Assembly: GCF_019168305.1 (NCBI RefSeq)
Contig: NZ_JAHTBI010000027.1
Location: 52,424-116,423, forward strand
Direction: 5' to 3'
Origin: Pseudomonas aegrilactucae
GTDB taxonomy: Bacteria > Pseudomonadota > Gammaproteobacteria > Pseudomonadales > Pseudomonadaceae
DNA: 64,000 nucleotides
Below, one piece after another: positions 1-8,583 of this stretch. The translations under genes and the position numbers were made by a program. Within the stretch, counting starts at the first letter, position 1; every line of letters starts with the position of its first letter. The notes under the pieces are model-generated. The model saw only the letters and a program-made list of their open reading frames with translations. It was not told the DNA's origin and did no database searches.

Positions 1-1
1 C

Positions 2-433
2 TACACCTCAACCGCCAGACGTAAGCTGCTGCCGCTGGAGGAGGAGCAACGGTTGCTGAGCATCTATCAAGCGCACGCTCCAAGCACTCCGATATTCCGC
101 AAGACCTCATGTGGGGTTGCCTATGCCCACCAGCAGCCCGATTACAACGGCCATTTCGGGATCACCGAGCTGTGTGACACATGCCCTTCCGCTCAATACG
201 CCACATGCCAGGCCGCTTGGAAGAAGCCCGATGAGGCGCTTCTCAGCAGCCTATGCCAGCGGCTGGGCGCTGAGGGTGAACCGGTGGTAACAGAACGCTC
301 CATCATTGTTCGCGGCCTCGATGAACAGCGCCGGTACTTCATGCAGCACACGCTTGGGTACCAGGTGCACGATGCCGACAAGCCACATCACTATGATCGC
401 CATGGACGCGCGGAAGCGCAGAGGAATATCTGA
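2..433 (+). CDS. C-terminal part of a Cys-rich protein, possibly radical-SAM related (partial)
   Basis: The frame is open from the first bases of the window, so only the C-terminal ~143 residues are visible; the TTG at 53 is probably internal. The segment has an RKTSCG stretch and a CDTCPS...C cluster. This resembles the C-terminal region of some radical SAM/DNA photolyase-like proteins, but the CxxxCxxC SAM motif would lie upstream and cannot be checked. The stop overlaps the next start (TGATG at 431-435), so it is translationally coupled to the exonuclease gene. Family assignment is weak; that it is coding is well supported by the coupling. Confidence 0.45.
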   Translation, partial: YTSTARRKLLPLEEEQRLLSIYQAHAPSTPIFRKTSCGVAYAHQQPDYNGHFGITELCDTCPSAQYATCQAAWKKPDEALLSSLCQRLGAEGEPVVTERSIIVRGLDEQRRYFMQHTLGYQVHDADKPHHYDRHGRAEAQRNI

Positions 434-1047
434 TGACTGATACGGAGTTTCAGTGGCCCTCCGAGCCCATCGTAATTGTCGACGTTGAGGGTAATGGCCA
501 CACACCGCCTGACCTCGTGGAGCTGGCTATCGCCTCGTTCCCTGTCGTCGAGGGTGATGAGCCTTCAAGCTGGCTCATCAAACCGCCAAACCCCATCACC
601 TGGCAAGCCAAGCGTGTGCACGGCATCGGCAACACAAAAGTGCAGAGCTCACCTGTTTGGGAAGAGCTGCGGGACGATGTCGAACAACACCTTCAGGGCA
701 AATGGTTCGTCGCGCACAACGCGTCAGTCGACTACGGAGTGATGAAGCGCCATCTGCCCGACTGGGCCCCGCTTGGTGTGATAGACACGCTGAAACTTGC
801 ACGCCATGTGTACCCAGATGCTCAAAGCCATAGCCTCTCCGCGCTGCTGGCTCTGACTGGCCTGGACGCTGAAGTTTCGGGCGAGTTGCATCGCGCCGGG
901 GAGGACGCCCGAGTAACCGCCCTCCTCCTGGGCCGTTTGATTGAGGACTCCCTCCTCAATAGCTGGCCAGAAGTCTGCAAGATCGCTCAGCTCAAGATTC
1001 AGACCGTGGACAAAACACCCACACCTGAACAGGGAAGCTTGTGGTGA
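433..1047 (+). CDS. DEDDh-family 3'-5' exonuclease (DnaQ-like)
   Basis: A 204-residue stand-alone exonuclease domain. Exo I has Asp and Glu in the VDVEGNG segment (about residues 17-19), Exo II is around FVAHNASVDYGVM, and the DEDDh His and final Asp lie in HRAGEDARV near the C-terminus. Such proteins remove nucleotides from DNA or RNA 3' ends with two metal ions. It lacks the polymerase-binding features of a true epsilon subunit. It starts on the A of the upstream TGA and ends overlapping the next gene, so it is second in a tightly coupled four-gene operon. The substrate is unknown. Confidence 0.8.
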   Translation: MTDTEFQWPSEPIVIVDVEGNGHTPPDLVELAIASFPVVEGDEPSSWLIKPPNPITWQAKRVHGIGNTKVQSSPVWEELRDDVEQHLQGKWFVAHNASVDYGVMKRHLPDWAPLGVIDTLKLARHVYPDAQSHSLSALLALTGLDAEVSGELHRAGEDARVTALLLGRLIEDSLLNSWPEVCKIAQLKIQTVDKTPTPEQGSLW

Positions 1048-1625
1048 GTTCGGTCGTAATCGGGGTTGCCGGCACGCACTCAACCGGCAAATCCACCTTC
1101 TGTGCCGACTTGAGGAAGGTACTTGAGGTGAAGGGGATCCGCGTCGAAGTCATCCCCTCCTTCGGGGCACTTGCTGTTGAGCGAGGCATTCCTCTGCTCA
1201 CCCAGCACACATACGACTCAACAATGTGGTTCATCGACCGGACGCTTGAAGCGGAGCACGCTGCCCGCGTCAACGCTGATGTTGTGTTGGTTGATCGCCC
1301 TGTCATGGATGCAGTGGCGTACTGGAACGCTGCCGTTGAGTACCGAGGCTGCGATTTGGCTGCGCATGAAGTAGAGGCCATTGGGGCCGTAATCATGAAT
1401 CACAGCCCCAACTACACGACCGTTCTTGCCACGAAGCTGGATCCCTCCATCGCTCTCGGCCCGGGGCGAGACACGGACAGTCGCTACAGAGCATCAGTGG
1501 ACACCCACCTGCATGCGCTACTTGAGCGGCACTCAATCCATCACCAGGTGCTGACTCCTGCGGCGCGCGAGGCGCGTCTAGCTCAAATCACCGCCGATGT
1601 ATTCCTGCGCATGGGGTTGGCATGA
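1044..1625 (+). CDS. P-loop NTPase / small-molecule kinase, NadR- or thymidylate-kinase-like
   Basis: About 193 residues. An N-terminal Walker A motif, GTHSTGKST, follows a hydrophobic strand, and VVLVDRP at about residues 75-81 fits the Walker B / lid entry of the AAA_28/NadR kinase group. These enzymes phosphorylate nucleosides or related small molecules; the substrate here is unknown. GTG at 1044 forms a GTGA overlap with the preceding stop and is the likely start; GTG at 1041 is an alternative. The 3' end overlaps the next ATG (ATGA at 1622-1625). It belongs to the same coupled operon as the exonuclease and the aldo/keto reductase. Confidence 0.7.
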   Translation: MSSVVIGVAGTHSTGKSTFCADLRKVLEVKGIRVEVIPSFGALAVERGIPLLTQHTYDSTMWFIDRTLEAEHAARVNADVVLVDRPVMDAVAYWNAAVEYRGCDLAAHEVEAIGAVIMNHSPNYTTVLATKLDPSIALGPGRDTDSRYRASVDTHLHALLERHSIHHQVLTPAAREARLAQITADVFLRMGLA

Positions 1626-2404
1626 AGTTCACGACACACGGGATGCTGGCCGGAAAGAAGATACGTCGCCTAGGTTTTGGCACCATGCGGCTGACAGGGC
1701 CAGGCATCTGGGGGCCGCCTGCTGACGAGAAAAACGCGATCGAGGTCTTGCGCTCGGCGGTGGCATTGGGTGTCCAACACATCGACACCGCCGACGCTTA
1801 CGGCCCGCACGACGCCGAAAGGTTGATCCGCAAAGCTCTATATCCCTACGCAGAGGATTTGATCATTGCCACGAAAGGCGGGTTTACCCGCCAGGGCCCA
1901 GGGCAATGGACACCGTGCGGTGTGCCGGCCTATCTACGCCAGTGTGTCGAGATGAGCTTGCGAAAGCTCGGAGTCGAAGCAATCGATCTTTACTACCTGC
2001 ACAGAGTTGATCCCAACGTACCGCTCGCAGATCAGGTCGGGGAGCTGGAGCAGTTGCGCGCAGAGGGCAAGATCAAGGCACTGGGATTGTCCAAAGTGAC
2101 CGTTGCTCAAACCATCGAGGCAGCAGCGATCGCTCCGATTGCGGCAGTTCAGAATGCCTTCAGCCTTCTGAACGCCGAGTGCAAAGACGTGGTGCAGTGG
2201 TGTAAGGAAAACAGCATCGCTTTCGTCCCGTATGCCCCTTTGGGGGCTGGAAAATACCTTAAGTCCGAAGATGCCTCGGCGACGTCCCGCAGTGCTCTGC
2301 GCTGGCTGCTTGAGTACTCCCCTGTCACGTTCCCCATCCCAGGCACCTCTAGGATCGAGCACCTGGCAGAAAACATGAGAGCCGACTGTGAGCCGACGGC
2401 TTAG
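1622..2404 (+). CDS. aldo/keto reductase
   Basis: A 260-residue (beta/alpha)8 NADPH-dependent oxidoreductase. The tetrad is visible: Asp55 and Tyr60 in DTADAYG, Lys85 in ATKGG and His127 in YYLHRVD. The C-terminal IPGTS motif binds the cofactor phosphate. It is slightly shorter than the usual 270-330 residues, with a short C-terminal tail. It is the last gene of the four-gene operon, overlapping the kinase by 4 bp. The natural carbonyl substrate is unknown; a small-molecule or nucleotide-linked reaction would fit the neighbours but is inference. Confidence 0.85.
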   Translation: MKFTTHGMLAGKKIRRLGFGTMRLTGPGIWGPPADEKNAIEVLRSAVALGVQHIDTADAYGPHDAERLIRKALYPYAEDLIIATKGGFTRQGPGQWTPCGVPAYLRQCVEMSLRKLGVEAIDLYYLHRVDPNVPLADQVGELEQLRAEGKIKALGLSKVTVAQTIEAAAIAPIAAVQNAFSLLNAECKDVVQWCKENSIAFVPYAPLGAGKYLKSEDASATSRSALRWLLEYSPVTFPIPGTSRIEHLAENMRADCEPTA

Positions 2405-2467
2405 TGGTTAATCGGATGCAACTCCCCCATACGAACAGTTGGCCTCTCCAACTCACGAGGATTGTGT

Positions 2468-3716
2468 ATGACCGCTGCTGCTCCTGATCCAACAGCTCAA
2501 ATCGCCTTTTCCATGTTTGAGAACAAAAGCGTCTATGCCGTGCTTTTTGGCTCGGGCGTATCCCGCTCAGCTGGTATTCAGACCGGCTGGGAAATCACCC
2601 TGGAGTTGGTGAAACGTTGGGGCATCGCGATGGGTGCGGGAGAGCAGGATGACTGGGTGGCGTGGTACGCAGGTCAGACAGGAGAGCAACCCAATTACTC
2701 CACCCTACTCGAACGCCTGGCGACCACCCAGACCGAGCGGCGAGCCATCATCCAGGGTTTTCTGGAGCCTAGCGATGAGGAATTGGAGGACGGCCTGAAG
2801 CTGCCTACCCGTGCCCATCGGGCGATCGCAGCCATGGTCAAAACGGGTCATGTGCGCGTGATTATCACCACCAACTTCGACCGGCTGATGGAAAATGCGC
2901 TGCGCGATGTCGGCGTTGAGCCAACAGTCGTCAGCTCGGAAGATGCCCTCGCAGGGGCTGAACCGCTCACCCATGCTTCTTGCTACATCTTGAAAATTCA
3001 TGGCGATTACAAGGATGCAAGGATCCTCAATACCAATGTGGAACTGGGCGAGTACCCGGCGGCGTTCAATACGCTGCTTGATCGCATCATCGATGAGTTC
3101 GGGCTCATCGTCGCAGGATGGTCAGGTGAGTGGCATCATGCGCTGAGGGCGGCGTTTTTGAGAGCACCGTCACGTCGGTATCCGACCTACTGGCTATCCC
3201 GGGGTCGATTGAGTGAGCGTGGTCAGGAGCTCATCACCCAGCGTCGTGCCACTACCGTAACCGGGATGGATGCTGACACGTTCTTCGACGGGCTGAACCT
3301 CAAGCTTGAGACTATCCAGCAGTCCCGTCTGCCGAATCCAGCTGGCATCGAGCTGACTCTCGCTATGGCCAAACGCTTTATGGCCAGACCCGAGCACCGG
3401 ATTCAGCTCGATGACCTATTAACCAGCCAGGCTCATCAAGCGATCAGTCATTTGACTCCTCTATTTGCCGCAGAACCCGGGGACGTAACCTTGGAGCATC
3501 TGGCCGCACAAGCCATGACCTATGAGGCGGCCATTGAACCCTTGGCTCGTCTCGCTGGAGTCTTGGGACGCTGGGGGTCTGGAAGTGAGCGCGCATTGGT
3601 GACGGATGCCATCAAAGGTCTGCATGCCGCATCCCAGGCTCAACAGACTAGCTGGGTACCTTGGAGTGCTCTGAAGAACTACCCGGCAGCCCTGGTGCCG
3701 TCAGTGCGAAACACTA
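2468..3716 (+). pseudogene. SIR2-domain protein, 5' part, interrupted by an IS66 fragment
   Basis: The N-terminal ~416 residues of a SIR2-like protein. The NAD-binding GSGVSRSAGI is at residues 28-37, followed by ITTNFDRLME and the catalytic-type ILKIHGDY. SIR2 proteins of this kind often act as NAD-depleting effectors in anti-phage systems. The ATG at 2468 has GAGG about 8 nt upstream and is preferred over TTG 2462. Near 3716 the reading frame runs into IS66 transposase sequence, so the gene is probably inactive. The following segment at 4213-4866 may be the displaced 3' part; that is inference. It lies 63 bp after the aldo/keto reductase. Confidence 0.75.
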
Positions 3717-3717
3717 A

Positions 3718-4213
3718 TCCAGGCGCCGGTACCGGCGCAGGTTATAGACAAAGGTATCCCGACCGCAGGCTTGCTGGCTCACGTGATGGTGGCCAAATTT
3801 GCCGATCACCTGCCGCTGTATCGGCAGGAGAAAATCTTTGGCCGCGCCGGGCTGGCAATCGCCCGCTCGACCTTGGCCCAGTGGGTCGGGCAAACCGGCG
3901 TGCGACTCCACCCGCTGGTCGATGCGTTGCGTGAAGCAGTGCTGAGCCAGGGCGTGATCCACGCCGATGAAACACCCGTGCAAATGCTTGCGCCGGGCGA
4001 GAAGAAAACCCACCGGGCCTACGTCTGGGCCTACAGCACTACGCCGTTTTCGGCGCTCAAAGCGGTGGTTTACGACTTCAGCCCAAGCCGTGCTGGCGAG
4101 CATGCACGCAACTTCCTGGGTGATTGGAAGGGCAAGCTGGTCTGCGACGACTTCGCTGGATACAAGGCCGGTTTTGAGCAAGGCATCACTGAAATCGGCT
4201 GTATGGCTCACCA
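3718..4213 (+). mobile_element. internal fragment of an IS66-family transposase (TnpC)
   Basis: The frame through 3771 reads PAQVIDKGIPTAGLL, then LPLYRQEKIFGRAG, HADETPVQML and VCDDFAGYKAG, all characteristic of the central catalytic part of IS66 TnpC. HADETP contains a catalytic Asp. Similarity starts abruptly near 3720 and stops abruptly after GCMAH near 4213. The N-terminal zinc-finger part, the C-terminus and both terminal repeats are missing. It sits inside the SIR2 gene. It cannot transpose by itself. Confidence 0.85.
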
Positions 4214-4866
4214 ACGCACTCTTCCCCTCCTCAGCCGAGGATCCCATTCTCAGGGCACTCATGGGGCTGCCATGGGCTGAAATCAAGCTAGACGACGGGC
4301 TCAGAGGCACTCCTGCGTTCAGGCGAACCCTCGATCTTCCTGAGTACCATCCGAGCTACGTGAAAATTGCTCCGACCCACACCGCCTTCTATCGCGGCAC
4401 GAACATCCTTGACGTGCAGGATTCGATTGATGGCGCAGCCGAGAGCGGGATTGTGGTGAAGATCCCTGACTTAGTGCTGTATGGCTCGGCAAGCAAGAGC
4501 GCGCCTCTTCACTTTCCCCACATAAACAACCTGCTCGACGAGAATGGCACTGTTGCCTTCGAAGCTGACACACTCATCAAACTCGCTCAACAGGGTGAGT
4601 TTCCGCTTTACCAGAAAGGCATCGGGGTTCTACGACGCGAGCCCGACCTGTTCGAAGTCTGTGAACTGACTGTCAAACATCCGGGGCTGGAGATGACAGG
4701 CGCTGGCTACACGAAGGGATGGTGCTATCGAAGACAGCAGGAAGGAACATGGCTTAGAGAGGCGAACGAGGGGGAGTGCGACTGCGGTAGCGAGATAACT
4801 CACGGCGAGCACATTTCCGCGCTCCACATTGCCGAGGACTTTCTCAATGGCACTAACGCCGACTAG
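4213..4866 (+). pseudogene. orphan 3' coding segment after the IS66 fragment, possibly the end of the SIR2 gene
   Basis: An open frame of ~217 codons without its own start continues from the IS66 junction and ends in TAG at 4864-4866. The residues look like real protein (for example PLHFPHINNLL, FPLYQKGIGVLRREPD, GWCYRRQQ) and include a CDCG motif near the end. I do not recognise the family. The frame differs from the SIR2 part, as expected if the insertion length is not a multiple of three. Either this is the C-terminal domain of the broken SIR2 protein or the remnant of another gene. Confidence 0.45.
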
Positions 4867-5061
4867 ATCAGAGCCGCACTGTGCCCCCCCGAAGGCTTTC
4901 GAGTGAAAGAACAGAACAACCCTGGGCCACCCTGAAAGCATGTAGTCCAACTCCGGAAACTCCACCTTGACTGCAAACTGGCATAGCAAAACCCCTACTG
5001 CCGAAGGCGCAGAAGTTCCTTTTCGACCTGGCCTTCAAAATCCCATATATCCCTATCCCAT

Positions 5062-5084
5062 AAAAAAGGGCCCCGCAGGGCCCT
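5062..5084 (-). terminator. rho-independent terminator of the mvaT-like gene
   Basis: Read on the minus strand, AGGGCCC-TGCG-GGGCCCT is followed by a run of six T. It lies 20 bp downstream of the stop of the MvaT-like gene. Confidence 0.85.
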
Positions 5085-5103
5085 GATTTGTACTCAAACA
5101 GTG

Positions 5104-5475
5104 TTACTTAGCCAACCAGGATTCGACCTCTTCGGCACCGTGCTCAGCCTTCCACTCTTTGAGCTGCTTGTGATTGCCACCTTTAGTTTCGATGACTTCA
5201 CCAGTATGCGGGTTTTTGTAATGCTTGACCTGGCGCGGCTTGCGATTGCCTTTTTCAGCAACTGCGGCAGGAGCTGCGCGGCGAGAAGCGGCTTGAGGAT
5301 CGAGGATGGCAACAACGTTACGCAAGCTATAATTGTACTCGCCCAATAAGTTGCGAAGCTTTTTCTCAAATTCGATCTCGCGTTTGAGACCATCATCGTT
5401 TTTCAAGCTTTCCAGCTCAGCCAACTGTGCAGCGAGCTGTTGTTCAAGGGCGCGGAATTCAGCGAGCCTAGACAT
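5104..5475 (-). CDS. MvaT/MvaU-family H-NS-like xenogeneic silencer
   Basis: 123 residues with the MvaT layout: an N-terminal coiled-coil oligomerisation part (residues 1-65, rich in Leu/Glu/Lys) and a C-terminal AT-DNA-binding domain containing KHYKNPHTGEV, ETKGGNHK and LKEWK. MvaT proteins coat AT-rich DNA and silence acquired genes. The start is ATG at 5475 (MSRLAEF) with AAAGGAA 6-8 nt upstream; the longer open frame upstream has no family similarity. Being inside the island, it is probably an accessory paralog that modulates island genes or hetero-oligomerises with chromosomal MvaT/MvaU (inference). A strong terminator follows. Confidence 0.9.
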   Translation of the reverse strand: MSRLAEFRALEQQLAAQLAELESLKNDDGLKREIEFEKKLRNLLGEYNYSLRNVVAILDPQAASRRAAPAAVAEKGNRKPRQVKHYKNPHTGEVIETKGGNHKQLKEWKAEHGAEEVESWLAK

Positions 5476-5815
5476 ATCGGTTCCTTTTAGATTATTGGTT
5501 AGGCTCGTTTTGAGCCTCAGGCAGAGCCTGGTGAGACTGCACGAATAGTACGATGGCCGAAGCTGCCGTGTGAAGGGTGTAGGCCACCATGTGGCAGTCA
5601 ATTTCTTTGGCAACAACCCCTTGGCCAGACCGGCCTCAGCATTGCGAATGACAAGATTGGTCTGACGCTGTCCGTGAAGTTCGGCATTTAACCGGGCGCT
5701 CCAATAGTAACGTATAAAACACGCTCTGGTGATCAGTCACCCCCCCTCAGTGCTTAGCACCGTGCAGCCCTGTGCCAGTTCGCCCCCCTCTAAAAATCGA
5801 GGCTGTCAATCACGA
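5476..5815. other. intergenic region without a recognisable gene
   Basis: About 340 bp between the divergent mvaT-like and hydrolase genes. It should hold the mvaT promoter. I see no convincing ORF or known repeat. Confidence 0.4.
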
Positions 5816-5844
5816 TTGCAAGCACACCTACTAGATGGTAGGCT
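5816..5844 (+). promoter_or_regulatory. promoter-operator site 1 of the thiol-stress regulon
   Basis: TTGCAA (5816-5821) and TAGGCT (5839-5844) form -35 and -10 boxes with a 17 bp spacer. The spacer and -10 contain ACCTACTAGATGGTAGG, matching the four other sites at 7314, 20659, 24570 and 32117. It lies about 110 bp upstream of the hydrolase start. A TetR-type repressor bound here would block RNA polymerase directly (inference). Confidence 0.75.
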
Positions 5845-5954
5845 TCGATCTATTCGAGTTCGACCCTCAATTCCCTACCACCTTTGCGACAATTCACACA
5901 CGCAAAACTCTCAGCAAGCCTACTCCAAGACCAATGCTTCCTACGGAGCTAAAC

Positions 5955-6707
5955 ATGACCAAACAGAAAATTACGTTTCCAAATTCCCAGGGCATGAACC
6001 TTTCAGGTCTGCTTGAGGCGCCTCAGTCACCTAAAGCTTACGCATTGTTCGCGCACTGTTTCACGTGTGGAAAAGATATAAAAGCAGCCGCCCGAATTGC
6101 CAAAGCGTTGGTAGACAATAATATCTCTGTGCTTCGATTTGACTTCACAGGTCTTGGTGGCAGTGATGGAGATTTCTCCAACAGTAATTTCTCTTCTAAT
6201 GTTGCCGACTTAGTAGCTGCAACAGAATATTTGCGTAATTTCCACCAGGCACCATCCCTTTTGATTGGACACAGTTTAGGCGGCGCCGCAGTTATAGCAG
6301 CGGCCAAGCACATTCCAGAGGCAAAGGGGGTAGTTACAATCGGCGCTCCCGCCGATGCGTCCCATGTCATGAAACAGTTCAAAGGTCAGGTGGAAACCAT
6401 CAGAGACATTGGTGAGTACAGCGTAACGCTTGCAGATAGACAATTCACAATAAAAAAGCAGTTTCTTGACGACATTGAGAGCCACCAGCAGGATAACAGT
6501 GCTGCGAACTTGAAACGTGCGCTTCTTGTCTTTCACTCCCCCACGGACAACATCGTATCGATAGAACAAGCGCAGAAGATTTACCAAGCAGCTAAACACC
6601 CTAAAAGCTTCATTTCACTGGATTCCGCCGACCATCTATTAACTAACAGTCGAGATGCGGAGTATGTTGCCTCATGCATTGCCGCCTGGAGCTCTAGATA
6701 TCTATAA
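5955..6707 (+). CDS. alpha/beta hydrolase, stand-alone relative of the hydrolase-OsmC fusion family
   Basis: 250 residues of alpha/beta-hydrolase fold. The nucleophile elbow is GHSLGG, the acid Asp is in HSPTDN and the catalytic His in [15 protein letters not shown] near the N-terminus is typical of hydrolases that are often fused to a C-terminal OsmC domain; here the OsmC part is absent and OsmC is encoded separately downstream. The start ATG at 5955 (MTKQKITF) has GGAG 8 nt upstream; the frame is open to 5835 but that would overlap the operator. Transcription from promoter site 1 is expected. The substrate is unknown; hydrolysis of a thioester or ester adduct is inference. Confidence 0.8.
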   Translation: MTKQKITFPNSQGMNLSGLLEAPQSPKAYALFAHCFTCGKDIKAAARIAKALVDNNISVLRFDFTGLGGSDGDFSNSNFSSNVADLVAATEYLRNFHQAPSLLIGHSLGGAAVIAAAKHIPEAKGVVTIGAPADASHVMKQFKGQVETIRDIGEYSVTLADRQFTIKKQFLDDIESHQQDNSAANLKRALLVFHSPTDNIVSIEQAQKIYQAAKHPKSFISLDSADHLLTNSRDAEYVASCIAAWSSRYL

Positions 6708-6741
6708 CAGTGTTACTGCCTCGATCTAAAGGAATTGTCTT

Positions 6742-6927
6742 ATGCGATACTGCTCAATTTTGGCCCTAAAGAAGGCTAGGGAACAAGGGAAAGAAACTCC
6801 CCTCTGCTGCGATAGTGAATCGGCACAGCGACAAGGGAAAGAGAGTGCCAGTAGCAGTTCTTGGTCTATGATATTTCTCATCATATTAGTGGCGTTTTTT
6901 GCGTTAGCTCTAATGCAATCGTCCTAA
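6742..6927 (+). CDS. small Cys-containing tail-anchored membrane peptide
   Basis: 61 residues, 34 bp after the hydrolase, with AAAGGAA upstream of ATG 6742. The N-terminal 40 residues are hydrophilic with Cys4 and a Cys22-Cys23 pair; residues 42-58 are a single hydrophobic helix (MIFLIILVAFFALALM), so it would sit in the inner membrane with the Cys-bearing part on one face. It matches no family I know. Co-transcription with the hydrolase would place it in the thiol-stress regulon. Confidence 0.5.
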   Translation: MRYCSILALKKAREQGKETPLCCDSESAQRQGKESASSSSWSMIFLIILVAFFALALMQSS

Positions 6928-7313
6928 TCCCAGCGTTAGCGTAGGTGCGAGAATTCTGCATAGGGCTGGCACCCTACTCTTCAGCGGTCGCAAGGCTGTG
7001 TTGTTGCCGCCACCAATGACGAGCTCAATCGTGAAGCCATCCTAGACACCTAACGAATGGCCGTAGCTCCCCTTCAGACCAATTCCGCCAGTCGAGTCGA
7101 TCACGTACAGCATCGGCTCACTCATATCCACTGCGGGAAACGGCTAAGCGGCAGGGGTGAGGAAAGCACAGGTAGCTCAGCATCCACAGCGCTCCGTGAC
7201 CGCCGGAAGCTTCTGAAAGCCAGATATCAAGCCAAGTCCAGCCGACCAGACACAGAGGCTCGGCGCAAGTGATTGCGCCTGTTGGCTGGGAAATCCTAAT
7301 AAATGAAACAGAA
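6928..7313. other. intergenic region without a supported gene
   Basis: About 385 bp. A frame at 7057-7272 is open, but its composition is not protein-like and it has no clear ribosome binding site. The minus strand has a short Gly-rich reading (around 6980-7120) that could be a decayed gene; I cannot identify it. Confidence 0.35.
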
Positions 7314-7343
7314 TTGCTATTCCTACCTACTAGGTGGTAGGCT
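7314..7343 (+). promoter_or_regulatory. promoter-operator site 2, before ahpD copy 1
   Basis: TTGCTA (7314-7319) and TAGGCT (7338-7343) with an 18 bp spacer carry CCTACCTACTAGGTGGTAGG. It is 68 bp upstream of ahpD copy 1. From ACCTAC to GGCTT it matches site 1 at all but one base. Confidence 0.75.
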
Positions 7344-7410
7344 TGTTTTCCTTTCCCGCAACCATACTAAATGTTTAATTTCTACGCCTTGGCGTAGCTG
7401 AGAGGATCAC

Positions 7411-7743
7411 ATGCAAGATTGGAAACAGGCCCGACAAGACATCAACGCCCGCGTTATGCAGCTTGGCTCGCTTTCGCCAGAAACCATTAAAGGTGTAATG
7501 GCACTAGGTGGGGCTGGCGCAAAAACCAATCACCTAGACGCGAAAACCCGCGAGCTGATTTCTCTTGCGGTAGCGGTGACCACTCGCTGCGACGGCTGCA
7601 TTGCTTTCCATGTAGCCGAAGCTAAGAAGCTTGGTGTTACGGTTGAGGAGGTCTCAGAAGCTCTGGGAGTCGCAATCAACATGAACGCAGGCGCAGCTCT
7701 GGTTTATAGCACCCATGTGCTAGACGCCTTCGACAAAGAATGA
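7411..7743 (+). CDS. AhpD-like carboxymuconolactone decarboxylase-family protein, copy 1
   Basis: 110 residues. The AhpD-type redox centre is TRCDGCIAFH: Cys60, Cys63 and His67. AhpD-like proteins are small trimeric thiol peroxidases or disulfide reductases. Copy 2 (31723-32055, minus) is about 85% identical; residues 38-110 are almost identical, while the first 37 differ at 13 positions. It is first in an apparent ahpD-frnE-osmC-trx operon behind promoter site 2. A role in reducing organic peroxides or thiosulfinate-derived mixed disulfides is inferred from the neighbours. Confidence 0.9.
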   Translation: MQDWKQARQDINARVMQLGSLSPETIKGVMALGGAGAKTNHLDAKTRELISLAVAVTTRCDGCIAFHVAEAKKLGVTVEEVSEALGVAINMNAGAALVYSTHVLDAFDKE

Positions 7744-7836
7744 CCTAAAGGGGCTGTTTTCCTAATGAGCAGCCATCCTTTTCCCGTCCGCGCCCAGACT
7801 AATAACTGGGCTGCTGAATCTTTCAGGTGATACAAA

Positions 7837-8532
7837 ATGAGCGCAGAATCCAAATTGATCACGATTGACGTTTGGTCGGACTTCGTCTGCCCTTGGTGCT
7901 GGATTGCGAAGCGCCGGTTCGAGATTGCCCTCGCCGATTTCGAGCACAAGGACTTGGTTCAAGTTAACTACAAGGCATTTCGACTCGCTGCTGGCCAAAA
8001 AGCTGCACCGATAAAACAGGTTCTTGCGCAGAAGTTTGGCAACGAGCAGTCTGCCAAGGGGATGATCCAGGCTGTTGTTGCGAACGCCACAGAAACAGGC
8101 CTCGTTTACAACTTTGACACTATGCTTTTTGGAGACACCACAAAAGCACATGCTCTCGTCAAAGCAGTCGACGATAACGACATCAAAAAGGCTCTCAGCG
8201 AACGCCTTTATAAGGCCTGCACCACAGATGGACGCTCGATCTTCGAAGTGAACTCATTAGCGGAAATTGCGGGAGAAGTCGGCCTTTCAGAAAGTTTCGT
8301 CCAGAATGCCTGGAATGATGAGACGCTGCCTTACCTAGTCGCCAAGGATGAGAAAGAGGCTCGTGAGGTCGCAAACGGCGTTCCTCTGTTTGTCTTCAAC
8401 AACGGCTTCTACATTTCGGGAGCCCAAACCGTTGACGCATTCAAACTGGCGCTACAACGAATGCATTCGGATGCCACCGAAGATGAATCTTTTCAAGGGC
8501 AGACCTGCGGCCTAAACGGATGTGACAGCTGA
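7837..8532 (+). CDS. FrnE-type DsbA-family oxidoreductase, copy 1
   Basis: 231 residues, thioredoxin fold with alpha-helical insert. CPWC is at residues 18-21, cis-Pro in NGVPLFVF, and a second C-terminal pair in TCGLNGC (CX4C). The CXXC plus C-terminal CX4C layout is known from Deinococcus FrnE. There is no signal peptide, so it acts in the cytoplasm, probably as a disulfide reductase or isomerase. It lies 93 bp after ahpD copy 1. Copy 2 is at 26743-27441; both keep the two Cys pairs. Confidence 0.88.
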   Translation: MSAESKLITIDVWSDFVCPWCWIAKRRFEIALADFEHKDLVQVNYKAFRLAAGQKAAPIKQVLAQKFGNEQSAKGMIQAVVANATETGLVYNFDTMLFGDTTKAHALVKAVDDNDIKKALSERLYKACTTDGRSIFEVNSLAEIAGEVGLSESFVQNAWNDETLPYLVAKDEKEAREVANGVPLFVFNNGFYISGAQTVDAFKLALQRMHSDATEDESFQGQTCGLNGCDS

Positions 8533-8583
8533 TGAACATGCTCGCACATTAACGATAAATATTAATTTCTGTAGGCCGTCAGT

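Noticed and set aside
7057..7272. 71-codon ORF before ahpD copy 1
   Set aside because: Low-quality composition, ends before the promoter, no start signal; probably decayed DNA.
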